In this document: positions 56,879-64,000 of the stretch, in pieces
How the letters are laid out: each line of letters opens with the position of its first letter
How positions within the stretch are numbered: the first letter of the stretch is position 1
Assembly: GCA_000320605.2 (NCBI GenBank)
Contig: KB445810.1
Span: 253,722 to 317,721, forward strand
Source: Gelatoporia subvermispora B
Lineage: Eukaryota; Basidiomycota; Agaricomycetes; Polyporales; Gelatoporiaceae
Direction: 5' to 3'
Length of the DNA: 64,000 bases
Position numbers and translations under genes: made by a program
Notes under the pieces: generated by a model
Databases searched by the model: none
What the model saw: only the letters and a program-made list of their open reading frames with translations
What the model was told of the DNA's origin: nothing

Positions 56879-58980
56879 ATGGAAGCCACATTGCAATCCC
56901 AGAGCAGCGTTGAGGGAACTTGTGGTGCGCTCCTAATTGCGACTGTTCTCAGCTCAATGTATGTGTTGGCAACTACTCCGAATTGTCGCTTCGCATTGAT
57001 GCATCATCTTGCACAGACTGTTTGGACTGACGATTCTCCAGACATATCAGTACTATGACCGATACCGAAGCGATGCTACGTACTTGAAGGTCTTTGTGAG
57101 TGCTCGCGTTCCGCTGAAAACAAAGTCTGCCATGTTAGTCACTGCGAATCTTCGAAATCCCCCCAGGTTGCAGTTCTCACGTAAGTTATGGTCACACGTG
57201 TCGCGACATGTCGTGATCTACCCGGAGCAGGATAATAAAAAGGTGTACATACTCGTACCTGGCGCCTTCGACCTCCGTCTCGCCGGGTGCCAGCTTTCGC
57301 CTCAAATCTGTCTCCAGTAATCTATTGATCGTTCTCATCTCCTATCAGGTTACTGGATGCGACTGATACTGTTTCCGCCGTGCTTACCGTTTGGTGGTAT
57401 GTGGTCACTAACTACGGTAACATCCCGTCACTTGGACGTCTACCTATGTCTGTGTGACTTGCTCTATTCGTTCGGACTCTTGCCTCATTCATATTGATGC
57501 ACTCACAGGAGTGTTGGTGTAGAAGTCGCTATGGCAGTAGGCAGGCTCCCTCGTATTGTCGAGCCCTACTTATGTGGCTCACCAGGCGGCTGTTGCACTT
57601 CTAGCTCACGGGTATGTCTTCCTCTTCTGTAACCATACAATGATACAAAACACTGACGTGTCACTCAGATTCTTCACTATTCGTGTTTGGCTCGGTGTGT
57701 ACCACGTGCTGTAGTAAGAACCTTTGGCTGACACTGAGTATACAGTTTGTGGACGTGACCTCGTGATGCCACTTCTGATTGTGGGTTTTCAACCAAATGA
57801 CATGTGCCATCGAACTTAGCAGGGTTATCTATGGGAAGGCATTACTGTCTATAGGCCAGTTCGGTGGATGATACCCATTTCGTATATGATCTCGCTGCGC
57901 TAAACATTCGCGCTTCCTAGCTTTTGCGAATTGTACGTAAAGCTAGAATGCAAGATTGCGCTCTATCCTGATTTCTGATCCACCTTAAGATTTTACCATC
58001 AGAGGGTGCGTATGTTTCTAAACCTCACAAATATGCTACTTAGGCTTCTCAACAGGCAAGAAATGCGCCTGACGTCCCTGCTACCTGAACTACTGGTATA
58101 ATTAGGAGCATTCAGCTCACATATTGTGTACACGATATCGTTGTAAACTGAATGTTTGAATGATTATAGTGGGCTTCCGGATCGTCCCTAACCATGGGTC
58201 TGTGTGCAGATATCCTGATTATGGTTAAGCTTTGCTACCATTTGCATCAGAGCCGTTCAGGTCTCAGGAGGTGACTCGCATCTACTTCTTGTGTTTTGAA
58301 GTCTGAACTTTGGTGTAGGGCGGATAGGTTGATCAATGTGATTATCCTGTACACCGTCAATGTCTGCCTCCTTAGCTTGTTTGTCGTCACTATATGAGAT
58401 CTGATACGAACATCTCACTGATCAATCTCTAGGCTATGTGCGGGCATGAACATTGTGACGGTGTGTTCTGGTACTTATGCATAGTGAATACAAGTAAGTT
58501 GAGAGTGGCCGTTTGTAGCTAGTGTTTTGGGGTACGACTCTCTGGTATTCTATACCGGGATTCGTTATCGGAAAATGTGAGTTCGTGAGCCCGACACAAC
58601 AAGTTTTGTGACTGACAAGTCAAGAGGTTATTGTAACTCCGTACTAGCCACGTGAGCTCGCACTTACAGCGGTGCATCGAAAGTCGAAGACTAATCAACA
58701 TCCCGTATGTCCCTACGTCTTCTAGATTGAACGCACGGGAGAAACTACGGAACATGCCCCTGGGTATGACCGCCGGTTCAATGCATATTTCAGTAGGTGG
58801 AGCACAAGGCCGCGAGCAGATGGTTGGTCCTCAGCGCAGCGTGCGTCCAAGAATGTTGTTTTTGGTGCTCCCTCATTTGAAGTACTCATATTTGCACAGG
58901 CCATCTCAACCGTGCAATTTGCGACAGATCTGGAGAGTGCAACGGAGCCGGATGCCCAAACGCCTTATCGCGAGTATTGA
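56879..58980 (+). CDS. DUF6534-like multi-pass membrane protein, copy 2
   Basis: Exons that can be followed encode MEATLQSQSSVEGTCGALLI, FGLTILQTYQYYDRYRSDAT and YLKVF; LLDATDTVSAVLTVWWYVV with NYGNIPSLGRLP; and SVGVEVAM. Later exons encode MGLCADILIMVKLCYHLHQS, RADRLINVIILYTVNVCLL, RGYCNSVLAT, LNAREKLRNMPLGMTAGSMH and, after a last intron with GTGCGT..GCACAG ends, AISTVQFATDLESATEPDAQ and a stop at 58980. The pattern equals that of copy 1 and copy 3 and of DUF6534 proteins in general. The predicted location is a cell membrane; the function is unknown. Middle exons around 57780-58080 are not fully resolved. Confidence 0.65.
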
Positions 58981-59742
58981 ATGTGATCCTTGTTGTAGGG
59001 AAATCCCGAATACACTTTGCTCGATATCCGCTTTCGGGACATAGTCTCGTGCTCTTGAGGGCTGCACCGTATGAATTACGTGGCTTGCACAAATCGAATT
59101 TTCATCGGAAAATTACAATGGGCTTGCAACTGCACGTTACGGTCCTTTTAATAAAACTTCTCTTCTAGGGGCATGACTATCATAGTAGGTACCCCAATGA
59201 TTCTCCCTGATACTGAACGCCTGTGCACTATCATTTGGCACTTATGTGATACAGAAGCGCAGCGACAGATCATCGTGCCCAGTGACGCTGCTCCTGTGCT
59301 ATGCGGTGCTATCTTGAACCTGTGATGAACTTTTAGGAGGCCATTCTAATGCTGCTTTTGGCTCTTAAGGCGTGTGGTCACCGTTTATGGCTGAATTCGC
59401 GAGCCGATCCGTCCTTGCTAAGCTTGCCAACGTGCGACTCTCACCTGGAGACCCCCAAGCATGTGCAGACTAAATAGGCATATGATAGTTATCCAGCACG
59501 CGCCGACGTCTATACTCAATTGGAACGCTTCTCTCTAACTTAATCAATCATTGATCGCAGAAATCTGCCTTTCGCCGGTTCTTGCCAGCTGATATCGTTG
59601 TATATTTCGGGCGAAGAGCAAACTGACTCACCTGAGAATCAATTACGGTGGCCAGTCAAGTTGCCGTTGTGTCAGCGCGGAACGCCTTTAGCTGAGCAGA
59701 TACAATACGATGTAGCACCCTCTCCCGCGCACTCAAGCGACT
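58981..59742. other. Spacer between copies 2 and 3
   Basis: Mostly without a match to the other spacers until about 59640, where the common upstream block begins. No gene seen. Confidence 0.45.
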
Positions 59743-61711
59743 ATGTCAGAAGCACAGAGCACGAAACTTATCCTCATTGAAGGCAACTGTGGTGCGCTTC
59801 TCCTCGCAACTGCGCTCAGTTCTATGTATGAGATGGTGTCTCCGGAAACATTCCCTATTTTGACAAGTCATGATGTGATATAGAGTCTTTGGGATCACGA
59901 TTCTCCAGACATATCAGTATTATGACCGATATAGAAACGATTCCATATACTTGAAGTTGTTTGTGAGTTCTCAATTGAGGGGAATCAGACTGAGGTTCAT
60001 GAGATCTTTTCAAACCCCTTTAGGTTGCCAACCTCACGTAAGATATGACGAATATGAGCTGTAGTGGAGCACTAATCATTCTCGGTCTCCACTAGCCTGC
60101 TAGACACACTGGACACTAGCTTCGCCATTCTTGCCGTTTGGTGGTACTTGATTGAGAACTACGGTAATGAATCATCGCTTGGGCGATTACCCGTGTTTGT
60201 GGCTTCCTACGTACATGTGGATGGTACATCTTATGTACATCGATACGGTTACAGGAGCATTGGTGTTGAAGTCGCTATGGCAGTAAGCAGGTTGTCCTTG
60301 TGCGTCGTAATTTGGCTAATATTTTCCGCTAGGCAGCCGTCGCATTCTTGGCTCACGGGTGATAGCACGCTTGTCCTCTGTACTTAATCGCATGACTTAT
60401 GTGCAATCTAGGTTCTTTACTGTCCGTGTTTGGCTCGGTATGTAGCACGTATGCTGGTAAGGTTTGTTGGCTGACGCCAATGCAGTATGTGGACGCAAGC
60501 CAGTCATTCCGCTTTTGATCGTGAGTGTTGAAACCATCGCGCATATGTCGACGAGTATATCGAGTATATGGGCAAAGGCGTTACTATCAACAGGTCGATT
60601 CGGTGAAAGACGCTCATCTAGTCCCTACCTTAATACATGCTGAGCGTTTGCATATTCTAGCTCTTGCAATTTGTAAGTCAAAGAAGGATGAAGAGGTTTA
60701 CAATGCCCTAATCAATAACATACCTTGAGATTACAACATCAGAGCGTGCGTACCCTTTTTGATCTCGTAGAAGTAAAAACACCAACACTGTTCGACTAGA
60801 CAACAGAAGCGCGTGACATCCTTACTTCCCGATCTAGTGGTGAGAATCGAACGACCTACGCTTTCTTTCTGCATATTCAGCGTAAGGCAATTGTGATAGT
60901 GGGCTGCAGGAACTACTCTTGTGATGGGCGTGTGTGCGGACATCCTCATCATGGTCAAACTGTGCTATCATTTGCACAAGAGCCGCTCGGGCCTCAGAAG
61001 GTAGGTCGTATCATGCCCCATGTTCTTTGAAGATTGAAGTACTTACCTTCGATGCAGAGCGGACAGGCTCATCAACGTGATCATCATGTACACAGTGAAT
61101 GCTTGCCTCGTCAATACGTCTGTTGTACTTCCCGAGACATGAGCTCATGGGCGAGACTGACCATATCTAGGCTATGCGGAGCAATGATTATCATGACGGT
61201 GCGATTTCACGGTTGTTCATGGCGGCAGGGACGTCACTTGACGAGCAGTTGATTATAGTTGTTCATGCGCAGTTCGACGCTCTGGTATGCGGTACCAGGG
61301 TTTGTTATGGGCAAATGTACGTGATACAACCTAACGTACGGCCACAGTAGCTGATCTCTTGAGAGGCTATTGCAACTCTGTACTCGCCACGTGAGCCCAT
61401 AGCTTCGACGTTGCTACAAATTGGAAGGCTGCTCACGACCCGTATACTCACTCCCTTAACCTCTCTAGCTTGAACGGGCGAGAGAAGCTACGGAGCATGC
61501 CCATGGGCATGTCCAGCAATTCGATACAGCTTCCATCATGCGAAAGCCGTATCTGCGAGCAGATGGCAGAACCTCAGCGTAGCGTATGTACATCAGCGTG
61601 GCCTTCTGCTTGTTCTGATCTTCTTGCAGACCTTCTCTACCGTGCGCTTTGCTTCTAACACCGAGGCTAGGATAGAGCTGGATATTCGAACGTCTCATTG
61701 CGAGCCTTGAC
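59743..61711 (+). CDS. DUF6534-like multi-pass membrane protein, copy 3
   Basis: This is the clearest copy. Exons encode MSEAQSTKLILIEGNCGALL, FGITILQTYQYYDRYRNDSI, VANLT joined to LLDTLDTSFAILAVWWYLIE, NYGNESSLGRLP, SIGVEVAMA, AVAFLAHG, FFTVRVWL, CGRKPVIPLLIVSVETIAHM, VMGVCADILIMVKLCYHLHK, RADRLINVIIMYTVNACLV, RGYCNSVLAT and LNGREKLRSMPMGM. After a GTATGT..TTGCAG intron comes STVRFASNTEARIELDIRTS and the stop at 61711. Most junctions are small introns with consistent phase. The family is DUF6534; the role is unknown. Three such genes in a row, about 3 kb apart and all on the plus strand, form a tandem array. Confidence 0.7.
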
Positions 61712-62078
61712 GCCGACCCTTGCCATGCGGGAAGCACAAGTTCGATATGCTCGCTGTGCATCTCTAGAACATGAGCTTGACGCTCGACACGAGTGGCATC
61801 CGCTGAGCTGTGTATCTCCCAATAGCTATGCTTCGTATTTCGAGCCATTGGGCTTGATTTCTGATGGGTAATCGTGCAACAACACGCCGGGCCGAGGTAG
61901 AGCGATAGTACTCAAAATGTGTACGGCATCAGTGCATGGTCAAAATGAATTAGCTTTTACCGAGAATACAACGATAACATGGTACAATCAGACTAGTACA
62001 GAGTCGCACACCTGCAATGTCGTGCGTCGACAGGCCGCGACGAAGAGATATTCCACCAGCAGAGTTGATATAAGCAGT
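61712..62078. other. Convergent 3' spacer
   Basis: It lies between DUF6534-like copy 3 and the RRM gene; no gene seen. Confidence 0.5.
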
Positions 62079-63231
62079 TCACTTCCTCGCGAAGGTGATC
62101 TAGTACGCGAGATCAGTAAGAAGCCGCCGAAGATCCAAATACAGAGCCATACCTTGATCTTGTTCTCGCCGTCGAGCTTGTAGTTGTGGAGCGCCTCCTT
62201 GGCAACGGTTGCGCTTCCCTCGTCCAAGTATTCCACGAACGCGATGTCCTTCTTCGTCGGGATGAGACGCACTTCGTGGAGGTTCGGGTATCTGGCGAGA
62301 TCGTTATCAGTCAAGACAAAGCCCTGTGCGCATGCAGCCGCGACGTACTGAGAGAAGAGGGCCATGAGCTGGTCCTTGCTGACGCTCTCTGGCAGATTTT
62401 GCAGGAATAGAATCTTGTTCGGGGGGAGGTACTCGTCGGGCATCTGCACGTTGGGGCGCTTCGAGACCGGGACCGCGCCAGCGCCGTCCACTTTACCGCA
62501 GTTAGCTACATGAGACAACGCATACACACGGAGGGAACACTCACCCTCCGCCGCGAGCCGCCGTTGCCGGAACTTCCGCTTGAGAGGGTTCGTGTACCGC
62601 GTTTGCTCTGCAACAGGGCGTTAGCACGGGTGCATATAGTCAGCTGGCCAACGGGACTGCAACAGACGCACTCTTTTGCTCCATCCGCCGCGCCTTGTGC
62701 GCGTCGTAGTTGTTCGCGTCCAGCCGCTTCACGACCGCGTCTGACCGCGACCGCGCGAACGAAATTTGCTAGCCCCTGATCAGCGCGCGACAGTGCGCAG
62801 ATGACAATGCACGTACCATAGGCTTCGAGTACAGCGGGAACCCGCGGACCTCCTTCAGGGCCTTCTGCGCAGACTCGGCGGAATCGAACGACACGAACGC
62901 CTGGCCGCGCATGCGCAGGTTGCTGTGCGCCACGACGTCAAGCACCTCGCCATACGTCTTGAACAAGCTGCGCAGCGACTGTTTGAGCACTGCACACACC
63001 GCGTCAGTACACACAAGACACATTTATAAGAGACATGCAGCACGCACCGGGGATCTTGATCTTCTCGTTGAGGTTTTGAATGTACAGCGTCTCGGAGATG
63101 TGCTCCGGCTCTTGCGACGGCTGTGGTGGTGCAGGTATCGTGCTGGGGATGGGAATTGGCGCCTGTACAACGCCCTGCATAGCGTTGGGATCGATGGGGG
63201 GCGCAGCGAGCGGTGCGGCGAGGTCGGACAT
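62079..63231 (-). CDS. U1A/U2B''-type spliceosomal RNA-binding protein
   Basis: Two RRM domains in the layout of the U1A/U2B''/Snf family, which bind stem-loops of U1 or U2 snRNA in the spliceosome. MSDLAAPLAAPPIDPNAMQG and a Pro-rich segment precede RRM1: ETLYIQNLNEKIKIP (RNP2), LKQSLRSLFKTYGEVLDVVA, MRGQAFVSFDS (RNP1), KALKEVRGFPLYSKPM and QISFARSRSDAV. The linker has RRMEQK, EQTRYTNPLKRKFRQRR and PNVQMPDEYLPPNKI. RRM2 follows with LFLQNLPESVSKDQLMALF, DIAFVEYLDEGSATVAKEAL and the last short exon ITFARK. At least seven exons with 50-70-nt introns. No damage seen. Whether it serves U1, U2 or both cannot be told from the sequence. Confidence 0.93.
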
Positions 63232-64000
63232 GGTCGAGAGGATGAGTTTGGGTGGACTCGGTGGTTCTGCAGCGAGCCAAGTTGCTCATACGCTCGTCTG
63301 AGCTTCGGCGCCTGCCGGGGACCTAAATTTGGTAAGCGCTTATGTCTTCGTCCTGCCCTCTGCCGTGCTCCGCCACCTCTATGCAATCGTATTTCACTGG
63401 ACTAACTAAGCTCTCGCTATCATCGATGAACGAAGAAGAAGAAAAAATCTTGACACATCGAACTACTCATCAAACGCTCGCCTACATCAACGCGGCATGA
63501 AGTTCAAAGTTACAATCCCGCCGGTCCTCTTGTGTGCACTGTTGCGAAAACAAACATACCTCTTGAGCTCTCTTGACTGAAATTACTTCTGGTGCCACCT
63601 AGGAGTTTACTGCCTTCCCGAAGACATATGGAAGTACCAAATACTTCTAAGCCTCGGCTGCAGATCTACTGTACCACCACACAGCAACGTAGCCCTGTAT
63701 TGCCTCAATCGGCGTGAGCGCAGGAACACGTCATGTCTGAATGAAGACTTTTGATGCAACAGCTGGTGTGTATCAGTACTGCGATCCAAGGATGACATTA
63801 CGACCACGCGTACGCCGCCGTAGTCTGTGCGTAAGTACCGGTGGCGGCTTGTGACTGCCTTGCTGCGGGACGCCGAGCCTTCTATGCTGGCTGTACACCT
63901 CGCGGCTGCGTAGTCGTTCTTCCAAAAGCGATGCAATGCAGGCCGTACACGCGGCACGCAGTACACAATGAGCAGTTGAATGGAAATACTCAATTCCTTA
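63232..64000. other. Right-edge region
   Basis: It is the upstream region of the RRM gene, then sequence to the window edge. A minus-strand open frame at 63607-63993 has no recognisable motif and I do not call it. Confidence 0.4.

Noticed and set aside
1..64000. tRNA, rRNA or CRISPR features
   Set aside because: I looked for GGTTCGA-type tRNA arms, rRNA blocks and regularly spaced short repeats by eye and found none that fold or repeat convincingly; CRISPR is not expected in a fungus.

Overview
The window is nuclear DNA of a filamentous basidiomycete, most likely an agaricomycete wood-decay fungus. The evidence is many spliced genes with short introns (about 47-90 nt) with GT/AG (rarely GC/AG) ends and CTRAY-like branch sites, CT-rich leaders before ATG, several F-box genes, a DUF6534-type seven-helix family, and ordinary eukaryotic housekeeping genes (eL28, mitochondrial uS15, Nog2, U1A/U2B''). 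The species cannot be named from sequence alone. Gene ends below are outer CDS limits. Where I could follow every exon junction in frame, the exon count and protein length are given.

Layout. 1-7.6 kb: a tandem segmental duplication of a phenol-hydroxylase-like FAD monooxygenase next to a protein tyrosine phosphatase. In the first unit the phosphatase is a broken remnant; in the second both genes are intact, and a 647-bp TA-flanked MITE has inserted between them. 7.6-9.1 kb: a ZTA1-like NADPH:quinone reductase. 9.5-18.4 kb: three F-box genes (two are a 2.3-kb tandem duplicate) and a decayed nuclease-fold pseudogene. 19.7-23.0 kb: a TBC-domain Rab-GAP and two small ORFs. 23.6-29.1 kb: two tandem GH89 alpha-N-acetylglucosaminidases. 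29.9-47.8 kb: a dense housekeeping block with mito-ribosomal uS15, a RhoGEF-PH-FYVE protein, an F-box protein, the nucleolar GTPase Nog2, a large unknown TPR-like protein, a small type I membrane protein, a small charged protein, ribosomal eL28 and an O-fucosyltransferase-like Golgi enzyme. 49.6-61.8 kb: a repeat-rich stretch with three tandem DUF6534-like membrane-protein genes, an internally deleted fourth copy, and a putative mitochondrial helical-repeat gene that sits inside one copy of the repeated flank but is missing from the other. 62.1-63.2 kb: a U1A/U2B''-type spliceosomal RRM protein.

How the parts relate. The left third and the 50-62 kb stretch are accessory: recent duplications, decay, F-box and membrane-protein families. 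The middle is conserved core. The monooxygenases next to a quinone reductase would fit aromatic or quinone detoxification during wood decay; this is inferred from adjacency only. The most unusual observations are a perfect 32-bp palindrome covering the branch site and 3' splice site of the last intron of an F-box gene, the gene present/absent junction at 49.7/56.1 kb, the MITE, two GC-AG introns and a predicted 10-nt first exon.
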